Positions 27,356 to 36,621 of a stretch of DNA of 64,000 nucleotides are shown here, one piece after another. The DNA is from Methylorubrum populi (GTDB lineage Bacteria > Pseudomonadota > Alphaproteobacteria > Rhizobiales > Beijerinckiaceae). A program made the translations under genes and the position numbers. Within the stretch, counting starts at the first letter, position 1. The number at the start of each line of letters is the position of its first letter. The stretch lies in contig DYYG01000063.1 of NCBI GenBank assembly GCA_020741775.1, forward strand, positions 173,097 through 237,096, read 5' to 3'. The notes beneath the pieces were generated by a model. The model had not been told where the DNA came from, did no database searches, and saw only the letters and a program-made list of their open reading frames with translations.

Positions 27356-28246
27356 TCAGATCTGCCCGGCTTCCGCCTGGATCTCCGGCCCTGTCGCGCG
27401 GGGCCGCGTCACGCCGCGGGCGGCGAGGACGATGTAGATGATCCCCACCAGCGCCATCGGCACGCAGAGCAGCATGCCCATGGTGATCCCCCCGCCCAGG
27501 GCATCGACATTCTGGCCGAACAGGAAGCCGAGCTGCCGGTCGGGTTCACGGAAGAACTCGCAGAAGGTCCGCGCGAGCGCGTAGCCGAGCACGAAGATGC
27601 CGCCGAGCAGGCCCGGCTTGCGGAAGCCAAAGCGGCGCACGGCCAGGGCCATGACGACGAACAGCAGCGCGCCCTCGGTAGCGGCCTCGAACAACTGGCT
27701 CGGATAGCGCGGCACGTCGCCCCCGGTGGGAAAGACGATGGCGTAGGGGAAGTCCGGAGCCGCCCGGCCCCACAATTCGCCGTTCACGAAATTGGCGATG
27801 CGCCCGAAGAACAGGCCGATCGGCACCACCACCGCCGCGAGGTCGAGCAGGGTGTAGCCGTTGAGGCGCCGCGACCGGGCGAACAGCAGCATCGCCAGGA
27901 CCGCCCCGAGGAAGCCGCCATGGAACGACATGCCGCCGTTGCGGATGGCCAGGATCTCCAGGGGATGATCGAGGTAGAGCGGCAGGTTGTAGAACAGCAC
28001 ATAGCCAATCCGCCCGCCGAGCACGACGCCCAGGGCCACCCAGACGATCAGGTCGTCGATGTCGGTCAAGGTCGGGCGCTTGACCACACCCCACAGCGAA
28101 TCCGCCGCCACCAGACGACGGGCGTAGAACCAGCCGCCGATCAGCCCCGCGATGTAGGACAGGGCGTACCACTTGATCTCGACCGGGCCGAGGGAGACCG
28201 CGACCGGATCGATGGCCGGGAAGGGCAGGGCGAGAAGCGGCGGCAT
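27356..28246 (-). CDS. lgt: Prolipoprotein diacylglyceryl transferase
   Basis: 296-aa polytopic inner-membrane enzyme that transfers diacylglycerol from phosphatidylglycerol to the lipobox cysteine of prolipoproteins. About seven membrane helices are visible. Lgt signature: FHGGFLGAVLAML and the essential FFGRIANFVNGELWGR segment, followed by YPSQLFEA and FCEFFREPD. MPPLLALPFPAIDPV at 28246 is the natural start; the frame is open to 28285. Divergent from the mgtC-like gene. Confidence 0.96.
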   Translation of the reverse strand: MPPLLALPFPAIDPVAVSLGPVEIKWYALSYIAGLIGGWFYARRLVAADSLWGVVKRPTLTDIDDLIVWVALGVVLGGRIGYVLFYNLPLYLDHPLEILAIRNGGMSFHGGFLGAVLAMLLFARSRRLNGYTLLDLAAVVVPIGLFFGRIANFVNGELWGRAAPDFPYAIVFPTGGDVPRYPSQLFEAATEGALLFVVMALAVRRFGFRKPGLLGGIFVLGYALARTFCEFFREPDRQLGFLFGQNVDALGGGITMGMLLCVPMALVGIIYIVLAARGVTRPRATGPEIQAEAGQI

Positions 28247-28383
28247 CGACGGCCCGTATCGGCATGTTCGAAATTCGCGCCGCATTGGACCCGCACGACC
28301 CCGGAGGTCAAGGCGGCATCCCCCGTTGCGCAGGCCCTGCCGACAGGCGCAGTCTCGGCCCCTGCGGATCGACGGGAGGAGCG

Positions 28384-29064
28384 ATGCTCGGCAATGGGGA
28401 GATGGTCGCGCGGCTGGTGCTGGCGGGCCTGATGGGCAGCGTGATCGGCTTCGAACGGGAGCGGTTGCTCTGGGCGGCGGGCCTGCGCACCCACATGCTG
28501 GTCTGCGTCGGCGCCTGTCTCGCCATGTTGGTCTCGGCCTTCGGCTTCTCCGACGTGCTCGGACACAAGGATGTGGTGCTCGATCCTTCCCGCGTGGCGG
28601 CGCAGGTCGTCTCGGGCATCGGCTTCCTGGGGGCCGGCACGATCCTCCTGCGGGGCGAGGTGGTGAAGGGGCTCACCACGGCGGCGAGCCTCTGGGCCGT
28701 GGCGGCGATCGGCCTCGCCGTCGGAGGCGGCCTCTACGTGGCGGCCATCGCCGCCACCGTGCTCGTCGTCGCCATCCTGGCGGGCGTGAAGCCGATCGAG
28801 GAAAGCTGGCGCGACCGGATGCAGAGCCGCGCGCTCCACCTCACGGTCAAGGCCGGCAGCCTCTCCATCGACACCCTGCAGGAAGTCACCGGCGAGAGAG
28901 CCTCGCGGGTGCGCCAGTTCGTCGTGCGCCCAGGCGATAATGAGGGCCTGGAAGAGGTCACCATCGCCTTCGTTCGATTGCCGCAGGCCAGCATCGATGC
29001 CATCGCCGAACGCCTCAAAGGCAATCCGGCGGTGATCAAGGTCCGGGCCGGCTCCGAGATGTGA
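28384..29064 (+). CDS. MgtC/SapB family membrane protein
   Basis: 226-aa protein with an N-terminal membrane domain of the MgtC family: RLVLAGLMGSVIGFERE, GLRTHMLVCVGACLAML, GIGFLGAGTILLRG, GLTTAASLWAVAAIGLAVG. The cytoplasmic C-terminal ~90 residues resemble an ACT-like domain. MgtC proteins act in Mg2+-limited growth and modulate the F-ATPase or phosphate uptake in some bacteria. GGAGG lies six bases before the ATG at 28384. Confidence 0.9.
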   Translation: MLGNGEMVARLVLAGLMGSVIGFERERLLWAAGLRTHMLVCVGACLAMLVSAFGFSDVLGHKDVVLDPSRVAAQVVSGIGFLGAGTILLRGEVVKGLTTAASLWAVAAIGLAVGGGLYVAAIAATVLVVAILAGVKPIEESWRDRMQSRALHLTVKAGSLSIDTLQEVTGERASRVRQFVVRPGDNEGLEEVTIAFVRLPQASIDAIAERLKGNPAVIKVRAGSEM

Positions 29065-29167
29065 CGGCAGAGCCGGCCTCGGCGGAAATCCGCGCGGCCG
29101 CCCTATCCGATCCGGCAAACCGCACTACGACGTGCCCATCACCATCTTCCACGAGGACGAGCGGACC

Positions 29168-30799
29168 ATGGCCTCGAAGCGGGTTCCCACCAGCCCTTAT
29201 CCGGACCAGAAGCCCGGCACCTCCGGCCTGCGCAAGAAGGTGCCGGTCTTCCGGCAGCCCCACTACGTCCAGAACTTCGTGCAGGCGATCATCGATTGCA
29301 TCCCAGACCACCGGGGCGCCACCCTGGTGATCGGCGGGGATGGACGCTTCTTCAACAAGGAGGTGGTGCAGATCGCCCTCAAGATCGCCGCAGCCAACGG
29401 CTTCGGCCGGGTGCTGGTCGGCCGGGACGGGCTGCTCTCGACGCCCGCCGCCTCCTGCGTGATCCGCAAGCACGAGGCGGTCGGCGGCATCGTGCTCTCG
29501 GCGAGCCACAATCCCGGCGGCCCGCAGGGCGATTTCGGCATCAAGTACAACGGCAGCAATGGCGGGCCGGCGCCGGAGAGCGTCACCACGGCGATCTACG
29601 AGCGCACCAAGGCCATCGGCGAATACCGCATCTCCGATGCGCCCGATCTCGATCTCGGCCAGATCGGCACCACCGCCATCGACGGCATGACGGTCGAGGT
29701 GATCGACCCGGTGGCCGATTATGCCGCGCTGATGCGCGAGTTGTTCGATTTCGACGCCCTCTCCAAACTCTTCGCGTCCGGCTTCCGCATGCGCTTCGAT
29801 GCGCTCTCGGCGGTGACCGGCCCCTATGCCAAAGCGATCCTGGAAGGCGCGCTGGGCGCGACTGCCGGCACGGTCGTCAACGGTGAGCCCCAGCCCGATT
29901 TCGGCGGCCACCACCCCGATCCGAACCCGGTCCATGCCCATGAGCTGTACGATCTGATGCTCGGGCCCGACGCACCGGATTTCGGCGCCGCCTCCGATGG
30001 TGACGGCGACCGCAACATGATCGTGGCTCCGGGCCTGTTCGTCACCCCGAGCGACAGCCTCGCGCTTCTCGCCGCCCACGCGCACCGGGCGCCGGGCTAT
30101 GCCGGCGGGCTTGCGGGCGTCGCCCGCTCGATGCCGACGAGCCGGGCGGTCGACCGCGTCGCCGCCGGCCTCGGCATCGAGGCCTTCGAGACGCCCACCG
30201 GCTGGAAGTTCTTCGGCAACCTGCTGGATGCCGGCCGCATCACCCTGTGCGGCGAGGAGAGCGCCGGCACCGGCTCGAACCACGTTCGGGAGAAGGACGG
30301 GCTCTGGGCGGTGCTGCTCTGGCTCAACATCCTGGCGGCGACGGGCAAGCCGGCGCAGGATCTGGTGCGCGAGCATTGGGCGACCTACGGGCGCGACTAC
30401 TACACCCGCCACGATTACGAGGAGATCGATGCCGGCGCCGCCAAGCGGCTGATGGATGGCCTGCGGGACAAGATCCCCGCCTTGCCCGGCACCACCATCG
30501 GCGGCCTCACCGTCAAGGCGGCGGACGATTTCCGCTACGTCGATCCCGTCGACGGTTCCGTGACGGAAGCCCAGGGCGTGCGCGTCACCTTCGAGGAGGA
30601 TGCGCGGATCGTCTACCGCCTCTCCGGCACCGGCACCGCCGGTGCGACCCTGCGCGTCTATATCGAGCGCTACGAATCCGCGCCGGACCGGCTGGAGCTG
30701 CCGGTGGCCGAGGTGCTCGGCCCAGTCGTCGCGGTGGCGCGGGAATTGGCGGACATCGAATCGCTGACCGGCCGCGCGGAGCCGAGCGTCGTGACCTGA
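29168..30799 (+). CDS. pgm: Alpha-D-glucose phosphate-specific phosphoglucomutase
   Basis: 543-aa enzyme interconverting glucose-1-phosphate and glucose-6-phosphate, linking glycolysis to glycan and glycogen synthesis. Alpha-phosphohexomutase motifs: KPGTSGLRKKV near the N-terminus, active-site phosphoserine 113 (SASHNPGG), metal loop (ASDGDGDRNM), sugar loop (CGEESAGTGSNHVREKDG) and phosphate-binding loop (YRLSGTGTAGATLR). The ATG at 29168 gives the usual family N-terminus; a GTG at 29132 would add 12 residues. Confidence 0.95.
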   Translation: MASKRVPTSPYPDQKPGTSGLRKKVPVFRQPHYVQNFVQAIIDCIPDHRGATLVIGGDGRFFNKEVVQIALKIAAANGFGRVLVGRDGLLSTPAASCVIRKHEAVGGIVLSASHNPGGPQGDFGIKYNGSNGGPAPESVTTAIYERTKAIGEYRISDAPDLDLGQIGTTAIDGMTVEVIDPVADYAALMRELFDFDALSKLFASGFRMRFDALSAVTGPYAKAILEGALGATAGTVVNGEPQPDFGGHHPDPNPVHAHELYDLMLGPDAPDFGAASDGDGDRNMIVAPGLFVTPSDSLALLAAHAHRAPGYAGGLAGVARSMPTSRAVDRVAAGLGIEAFETPTGWKFFGNLLDAGRITLCGEESAGTGSNHVREKDGLWAVLLWLNILAATGKPAQDLVREHWATYGRDYYTRHDYEEIDAGAAKRLMDGLRDKIPALPGTTIGGLTVKAADDFRYVDPVDGSVTEAQGVRVTFEEDARIVYRLSGTGTAGATLRVYIERYESAPDRLELPVAEVLGPVVAVARELADIESLTGRAEPSVVT

Positions 30800-30810
30800 G
30801 GGGAGGGCGG

Positions 30811-30891
30811 TTCGGGCGAGGCGTTGATGTCTCGCCCGAAAACTCTTCGGCGGGCGCGGCGACCCGGGCGAGACGTTTTCCGCCTCGCCCG
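30811..30891. terminator. Pair of hairpins between convergent genes (possible bidirectional terminator)
   Basis: Two successive inverted repeats share the CGGGCGAG arm: 30811-30820 pairs with 30831-30840 (10 bp perfect), and 30865-30872 with 30884-30891. Neither has a long T run, so termination strength is uncertain. They sit exactly between the convergent pgm and scoB stops. Confidence 0.5.
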
Positions 30892-30899
30892 CGGGCACC

Positions 30900-31559
30900 T
30901 CAGGTCAGCGCGACGGTGAACTGGCCCTCGGTCTTGCTGCGGATCTCGTCCTCGGTGACGCCGTCGGCGAGTTCGATCAGCGTCATGCCGCCATCACCCT
31001 TCTTGTCGATGGTGAAGACGCCGAGATCGGTGATGACCATGTCGACCACCTGCGTGCCGGTGAGCGGCAGGTCACAGGCCTTCAGCAGCTTCGGGCTCTC
31101 GGAGCCGTCCTTGCCCTTGGCGACGTGCTCCATCACCACCACGACCTTTTTCACGCCGGCCACGAGGTCCATCGCCCCGCCCATCCCCTTCACCATCTTG
31201 CCGGGGATCATCCAGTTGGCGAGGTCGCCGTTCTGCGCCACCTGCATCGCGCCGAGGATCGACAGGTCGATATGCCCGCCGCGGATCATTCCGAAGGAAT
31301 CCGCCGAGGTAAAATAGCTCGTGGTCGGCAGGGCCGTGATGGTCTGCTTGCCGGCATTGATGAGATCGGGATCCTCCTCGCCCTCATAGGGGAAGGGGCC
31401 CATGCCGAGCATGCCGTTCTCGGATTGAAGCTGCACCGACATCCCATCGGGGATGTAGTTCGACACCAGCGTCGGGATGCCGATGCCGAGATTCACGTAG
31501 AAGCCGTCCTGCAGTTCCTTGGCAGCGCGCTCCGCCATCTGCTCGCGGGTCCAGGCCAT
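30900..31559 (-). CDS. scoB: 3-oxoacid CoA-transferase subunit B
   Basis: 219-aa beta subunit of a SCOT-type succinyl-CoA:3-ketoacid CoA-transferase, which activates acetoacetate to acetoacetyl-CoA. Catalytic glutamate 47 lies in the SENG motif (LQSENGMLGMGPFP); GIGIPTLVSNYIP and GMGGAMDLVAG are typical. It starts 21 bp after the subunit A stop, a two-gene operon. In methylotrophs this fits acetoacetate/PHB turnover, an inference from family alone. Confidence 0.95.
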   Translation of the reverse strand: MAWTREQMAERAAKELQDGFYVNLGIGIPTLVSNYIPDGMSVQLQSENGMLGMGPFPYEGEEDPDLINAGKQTITALPTTSYFTSADSFGMIRGGHIDLSILGAMQVAQNGDLANWMIPGKMVKGMGGAMDLVAGVKKVVVVMEHVAKGKDGSESPKLLKACDLPLTGTQVVDMVITDLGVFTIDKKGDGGMTLIELADGVTEDEIRSKTEGQFTVALT

Positions 31560-31580
31560 TGTTCGCTCTCCCTCGCCTGA

Positions 31581-32318
31581 TCAGATCTGGCCGCCGCCGG
31601 CGGCCGCCGCGTCCGGAGCCTTGCGCGTGCGCACGGTGCGCTGCTCGATCCGCTTCTCGCGGTTCGGCACGTGGATGATGCGGCCGATGAAGATGCCCGG
31701 CGTGTGGATGTGGTCGGGATCGATCTCGCCCGGCTGCACCAGATGCTCGACCTGCGCGACCGTGACCTCGGCGGCGGTGGCCATCATCGGATTGAAGTTG
31801 CGCGCCGTCTTCCGGTAGACGAGGTTGCCTTCGGTATCGCCCTTCCAGGCATGGACGATGGCGAGGTCGGCGACCAGCCCACGCTCCATCACGTAGCTCT
31901 CGCCGTCGAACTCGCGCACCTCCTTGCCCTCTGCCACCAGGGTGCCGACACCGGTCTTGGTGAAGAAAGCGGGGATGCCCGCCCCGCCGGCACGGATGCG
32001 CTCGGCCAGGGTTCCCTGCGGGTTGAACTCGATCTCCAGCTCGCCGCCGAGATACTGGCGGGCGAATTCCTTGTTCTCACCGACATAGGACGAGATCATC
32101 TTCCGGATCTGACGGGTCTCGAGCAGCTTGCCGAGCCCCACACCGTCGATGCCCGCATTATTGGAGATGACGGTCAGGTCCTTCACCCCCGAGGCCTGGA
32201 TGGCGCCGATCAATTCGTCCGGGATGCCGCACAGGCCGAAGCCGCCGGCCATGATGGTCATGCCGTCGCGGAGGAGGCCGGCCAGCGCGGCCTGCGGATC
32301 CGGATAGACCTTCTTCAT
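31581..32318 (-). CDS. scoA: 3-oxoacid CoA-transferase subunit A
   Basis: 245-aa alpha subunit, partner of the adjacent subunit B. Motifs: GMTIMAGGFGLCGIPDELI, SNNAGIDGVGLGKLL, the GNLVYRKTARNFNPMMATAA block, and EVEHLV-like C-terminal region ending in basic residues. The ATG at 32318 has GAGGGAGGA upstream; the frame continues to 32384 but the earlier part is not family-like. Confidence 0.95.
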   Translation of the reverse strand: MKKVYPDPQAALAGLLRDGMTIMAGGFGLCGIPDELIGAIQASGVKDLTVISNNAGIDGVGLGKLLETRQIRKMISSYVGENKEFARQYLGGELEIEFNPQGTLAERIRAGGAGIPAFFTKTGVGTLVAEGKEVREFDGESYVMERGLVADLAIVHAWKGDTEGNLVYRKTARNFNPMMATAAEVTVAQVEHLVQPGEIDPDHIHTPGIFIGRIIHVPNREKRIEQRTVRTRKAPDAAAAGGGQI

Positions 32319-32666
32319 CGAAACCGTTCCTCCCTCGTCTTCCGCTCTGACGTCGCGGCCACGATTCGGCGAATGGACGCGCATAGGTCGACGGGGACCG
32401 GATGTGCAACGCGAGCGCGGCCTTCGTCAAACCGGTGACGCAATTGTGCGCGATGCAAAACGCGTGCGTCGTCACTCGTTCGGGGCCCGGTGAACCTGGG
32501 CCGATCCCCCCGTGCCGGGATTGAGGCTTCGCGCGATCCACCGCGTTGCGGGCCGAGAGAGGCTCCGTCGCAAGACAGGGGAAGCGGAACCGGCTAAGGA
32601 CGGAAATGCGGTTCGCCACGGCGACGCGATCCGGCCCTGCCCGAGCGCCCCCGCCTACGGAGAGTA
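32319..32666. other. Intergenic region between divergent scoA and the AsmA-like gene
   Basis: About 350 bp holding two divergent promoters. I see no coding sequence, repeat or conserved RNA structure. Confidence 0.4.
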
Positions 32667-34553
32667 ATGTCGCTGCGCCGCACCCTTCCCGCCCTCGGAC
32701 TCGGGCTGCTGGCGACGGGGCTGGTTGCCGCCTGCCTGCCTTGGTCGATCGAGGCTCCTGGAGCGGCCCGTTTCGTGAGCCGGGGTCTGCAGCAGAGCTG
32801 GGGCGTCACCCTTGCCGCCAGGGGACGCACCGAGATCGTCCTGCTTCCCCTGCCTCGGATCGTGTTCACGGATATCCGCCTGAACGAGGGTGAGGCGAGC
32901 GGCCCCGTCCTCGCCTCCGGCGGCAGGCTGTCGCTGCAGCTCGATCTGTCCGCCCTGTTGACGGGCCGGGTCGAGGTCGATTCCCTGACCCTCGACGGAA
33001 CCGAGGTGATGCTGCCGCAGACGCCGGGGGACCGCCGCTGGGCCGGCGCGTCCGAACACCTGACACAGCGCGTCGCCGGCGATGACGGCGATGGGCTTCG
33101 GCGGATCATCCTGACGCGTTGCGCGGTGACCGGTCACGACCCACGCGACGGCTCGGTCCAGACCCTGCGCGACGTCGATCTGACGATCTCCTGGCCAAGC
33201 TGGAGCGAGAATCTCGCCCTGACCGGGGGGGCGACCTGGAACGGCATGAGCACCCGGTTCACCGTCGCGGGCCTGCGCCCGCACGCGCTCCTGTCCGGCG
33301 GCGTGAGCCCGTTCACCGCCTCCCTGTCCTGGCCCTCGGGCACGATCGGTGCCGAGGGCAATGGCAGCCTGCGCGAGGGCTTGAAAGCCTGGGGCACCGG
33401 TAATCTGCGGACCCGCTCGCTGCGCAAGACCCTTGCATTGACCGGCGGCGATCTGGCTCTGTCGCCTTTCATCGAGGATCTCTCGGTCGAGGGCAGCTTC
33501 GAGGCCGCGTCCGACCAGATCCTGTTTCCGAACGTCACCGTGCGCACCGGCGGAAACCTGCTGGAAGGGGCCGGCTCCGCCTCCTTCGGACCCCAGCGCA
33601 GCGCGGTGCAGGCGACGCTCGCCGCCGAGAGCCTGAACCTCTCACCGCTTCTTGCCGATCTGTTGCGCCTGTCGGACTCCGACGACGCGCCCCCGCAGGC
33701 TCGCTCCCTCGACCTGCGCCCGCTCACCGGTGGAGATCTTGACCTGCGCATCTCCGCCGGCAGCGCTCGGATCGGTCCGGTGCAGCTGACGGACCTCGCC
33801 TCCAGCATTCTGGTGCGCGAGGGCGGCATCGAGGCATCCCTCGGCCGCGCCGGGGTTCAGGGCGGAGTAGTCAAGGGCCGCATCACCCTCGCAGCGGACG
33901 AGGAGGCGGCAGCGCTGACCCGCATCAAGGCTCAGGGCAGCGTCGATGGGCTCGATCTCGGCGCCCTGCTGATCGAACTCGGGCAGTATCGCTGGATGCT
34001 CGGTACCACCCGCGGCAGCTTCAGCCTGGAGGGCGCCGGCCGGGACGTCGAGGCTCTGACCCGGTCGGTGGCCGGCCGGGTCGCCCTCGCGAGCGAGGAT
34101 GGCGCCATCGCCGGGCTCGACCTCGCTGACGTGATCCACCGCGGGGGAAGTGTGGCGCCCGGTGCCCTGGCGCGGCGCAACGGCCGCACACCGTTCGAGC
34201 GGGCGAAGATGTCCCTTCTCTTCGCCGACGGAGTCGGGGAGATCGTCGAGGGCTCGCTCGCCTCCCGCAGCCTCAGCGCCTCGCTGCGCGGGCGCATCAC
34301 CCTGGCCGAGCGCCGCTTCCAGGCCCGGGCGGAACTCCTGTCACGGACCACCGCTGCGGCGGACGGGGCAGCGCCTTCAGCCACGCTGTTCGAGATCGGC
34401 GGCTCCTGGGACGCCTTCAGTGTCCGCGTCGGCTCCGCCGCGCAGATCGAGGCATTCGACGCCTCGCAAGCCGCAGCCGCCGGGCCGTTCCGGCGGCAGG
34501 GAGCGGACTTGCCCCTCGGCATCCGCGCCTACATCCCGACCCCGGCTCCTTAA
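32667..34553 (+). CDS. AsmA-family protein
   Basis: 628-aa protein with an N-terminal membrane anchor (LPALGLGLLATGLVAACLPW) and a long beta-rich periplasmic body. The first ~120 residues (ARFVSRGLQQSWGVTLAARG, LPRIVFTDIRLNEG, LSLQLDLSALLTGRVEVDSL) follow the AsmA pattern and the C-terminal third (GLDLGALLIELGQYRWMLGT, LEGAGRDVEALTRSVAGRVAL) is the AsmA-2 region. AsmA proteins belong to the bridge-like lipid-transfer group and affect outer-membrane assembly. Monocistronic, convergent with the carboxypeptidase. Confidence 0.85.
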   Translation: MSLRRTLPALGLGLLATGLVAACLPWSIEAPGAARFVSRGLQQSWGVTLAARGRTEIVLLPLPRIVFTDIRLNEGEASGPVLASGGRLSLQLDLSALLTGRVEVDSLTLDGTEVMLPQTPGDRRWAGASEHLTQRVAGDDGDGLRRIILTRCAVTGHDPRDGSVQTLRDVDLTISWPSWSENLALTGGATWNGMSTRFTVAGLRPHALLSGGVSPFTASLSWPSGTIGAEGNGSLREGLKAWGTGNLRTRSLRKTLALTGGDLALSPFIEDLSVEGSFEAASDQILFPNVTVRTGGNLLEGAGSASFGPQRSAVQATLAAESLNLSPLLADLLRLSDSDDAPPQARSLDLRPLTGGDLDLRISAGSARIGPVQLTDLASSILVREGGIEASLGRAGVQGGVVKGRITLAADEEAAALTRIKAQGSVDGLDLGALLIELGQYRWMLGTTRGSFSLEGAGRDVEALTRSVAGRVALASEDGAIAGLDLADVIHRGGSVAPGALARRNGRTPFERAKMSLLFADGVGEIVEGSLASRSLSASLRGRITLAERRFQARAELLSRTTAAADGAAPSATLFEIGGSWDAFSVRVGSAAQIEAFDASQAAAAGPFRRQGADLPLGIRAYIPTPAP

Positions 34554-34697
34554 CTCCACCCCACGGCATTGCCATCGGGCACGGTGCAAGGGCGGTGCCC
34601 GACCCCGTCAGGTCGGATCACCTCTCTCGATGTGTTGTGATGCGCTCCCGGTCGCGGCCCGTTGTCCGCTCCCGCCGAGAGCCCTCAAACCGCAATA

Positions 34698-35969
34698 TCA
34701 GGAATTGCCACTCGCGGCCCCGGCGGCGGAGGCTCCACCGGAGCCGGCGGTGCCGGAGCCGCTTCCGCCCTTGGCCTTCTCGAAGGCGCGGCGGACCAGA
34801 TCCGTGCCGACTTCCAGCGCCGCATCCATCGCCCGCTGCGTCAGGGTGCCTGCCGCAACGGACTCCCCGGCGTAAAGCGGCTGCTCCAGGGCGAGGCTGT
34901 CACCGCGGGTGACACGCAGGCGGGCGATCTCGCGTCCCTGCTCGACCGGGGCGACGATCGGGCCCTGATAAACCACCTTGGCCGCGACCCGGTCCGAGCT
35001 GCCGCGGGGCAGGAGCAGCCGCACCGGTTTGTTGGCCACGACCGGCACCGACCCCTTCTCACCACCGAAGACCGAGACCTCCGCCACCGTTTCGTTGGCA
35101 CCGAAGACCTGCCGCGGCTCGAAGGCGCGGAAGCCCCATTCCATCAGCTTGCGGGCCTCCGCCGCGCGGTCGCGGGCTGTCTTCAGGCCGGAGACGACCA
35201 TGATCAGCCGCTGGCCGTTCTGCACCGCCGAGCCGGTCAGCGCGTAGCCCGATTCCTCAAGGTAGCCGGTCTTGAGCCCGTCGGCGCCGATGTCGAGGGT
35301 GAGGAGCGGGTTGCGGTTCTGCTGCTTGATCTTGTTCCAGGTGAACTCACGCTCTGAGTAGATCTTGTAGAATTCAGGGTAGGTGTCGATCAGGTACTGG
35401 GCGATCCGCGCCATGTCGCGGGCGGTCACCTTCTGGTCGGGCGCCGAGTAGCCGGTGGCATTGCGGAAGGTCGAGCGGGTCAGCCCGATCTCCTTGGCCC
35501 GCTGGTTCATGATGCCGGCAAAGGCCTCCTCGGTGCCGGCCATGTTCTCGGCGATGGTGATCGCGGCGTCGTTGCCCGATTGCACGATCAGGCCGCGCAG
35601 CAGATCGGAGAGCTTGATGCGGCTGTTGACCTGCGCAAACATCGAGGAACCGCCGCCGCCCGCGCCGCCGCGGCGCCACGCATCCTCGGTCACCGTGAAC
35701 TCGGAATCCAGGGAGAGGCGCCCCTCCTTGATCGCCCGGAACACGATCTCGGCGGTCATCAGCTTGGCCATGCTAGCCGGGGAGAACGGCTCGTCGGCGG
35801 CCTTCTCGAACAGCACCGAGCCGGATTCGGCATCGATCAGGATGGCGTGAACCGCCGCCGTCTGGAAAGTCTGGGCCCGCGCCGGGATCGACGGAAGGGC
35901 CGTGCCGAACAGCACGGCCAGCATTGCCGCGACGGCCAGATGGGCCATTCGAATCCGTTGCCCACGCAT
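34698..35969 (-). CDS. D-alanyl-D-alanine carboxypeptidase (PBP5/6 type)
   Basis: 423-aa periplasmic serine peptidase that trims the terminal D-Ala of peptidoglycan stem peptides. A signal peptide (LAVAAMLAVLFGTALPSIPARA) precedes the penicillin-binding motifs Ser66-x-x-Lys69 (SPASMAKLMT), SGN at 131-133 (VQSGNDAA) and KTG at 233-235 (DGLKTGYL). A C-terminal PBP5 domain is followed by a Gly/Ser/Ala-rich tail instead of the classical amphipathic helix. The ATG at 35969 has GAGAGG upstream; the open frame to 36536 is spurious. Confidence 0.95.
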   Translation of the reverse strand: MRGQRIRMAHLAVAAMLAVLFGTALPSIPARAQTFQTAAVHAILIDAESGSVLFEKAADEPFSPASMAKLMTAEIVFRAIKEGRLSLDSEFTVTEDAWRRGGAGGGGSSMFAQVNSRIKLSDLLRGLIVQSGNDAAITIAENMAGTEEAFAGIMNQRAKEIGLTRSTFRNATGYSAPDQKVTARDMARIAQYLIDTYPEFYKIYSEREFTWNKIKQQNRNPLLTLDIGADGLKTGYLEESGYALTGSAVQNGQRLIMVVSGLKTARDRAAEARKLMEWGFRAFEPRQVFGANETVAEVSVFGGEKGSVPVVANKPVRLLLPRGSSDRVAAKVVYQGPIVAPVEQGREIARLRVTRGDSLALEQPLYAGESVAAGTLTQRAMDAALEVGTDLVRRAFEKAKGGSGSGTAGSGGASAAGAASGNS

Positions 35970-36137
35970 CGTCGCCTCTCCGGGATTCCGTTTGCCGTCC
36001 GTCCGCGTCAAGCGTGACCTTAGTGCGAATACAATGCGATTTCGAACGCAAAGTTCGCTTCTCCGGCGCGTCATGTCCGCACCGGACGGCCCCGACGGAT
36101 GCTTGTGGAAAACCCGATCGAATCCCATATCAAGCCC

Positions 36138-36527
36138 ATGGACTTTCGAGACTTTTTCCATAGCGACGACCCTCTTCGCCACCCGCCTCGTCCCTCCGGT
36201 CGCGCGCCGGCGGGGGACGCGCGCGGCGCATGGCGCACCTTGCCCCTCGAAGGGGTGTTCGAGGTCGTCTACGAGGATGCCCGCGGGGCCTGGACGAGCC
36301 GCATTCTCGATGCGCGCGAGCTGAAGCTCGGCCCCGGCCGTACCTTGCTCGGCGGCACGGACCGGGCGCATGGCCTCTATCGCGGCCTCAGGGCCGATCG
36401 CATCCGGCGACTGACCGAACCGGCCTCGGGCACCCGGATCGAGACCGGCATCCTCGACTGGCTGCTTGCCCGCGCCGATGCGCAGCGGCGGGCCCGCGGC
36501 GGCCGCTCGCCCCGCCGGGCGGCCTGA
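36138..36527 (+). CDS. Uncharacterised protein
   Basis: 129 aa from the ATG at 36138 (an ATG at 36099 adds 13 residues; neither has a strong ribosome site). The segment FEVVYEDARGAWTSRILDARELKL then ...GGTDRAHGLYRGLRADRIRRL resembles the beta-strand core of WYL-type domains, but no more than a suggestion. The C-terminus is basic. Divergent from the carboxypeptidase, 95 bp upstream of RNase D. Confidence 0.5.
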   Translation: MDFRDFFHSDDPLRHPPRPSGRAPAGDARGAWRTLPLEGVFEVVYEDARGAWTSRILDARELKLGPGRTLLGGTDRAHGLYRGLRADRIRRLTEPASGTRIETGILDWLLARADAQRRARGGRSPRRAA

Positions 36528-36621
36528 CACGCGCAACTTTTCGCTGTTTCCCCCAAACGCGTGGGGACAATCGGTCCGTCATCGTCTCGCGATAGCGCGC
36601 GACCTTCGATATAGCCGGTGC

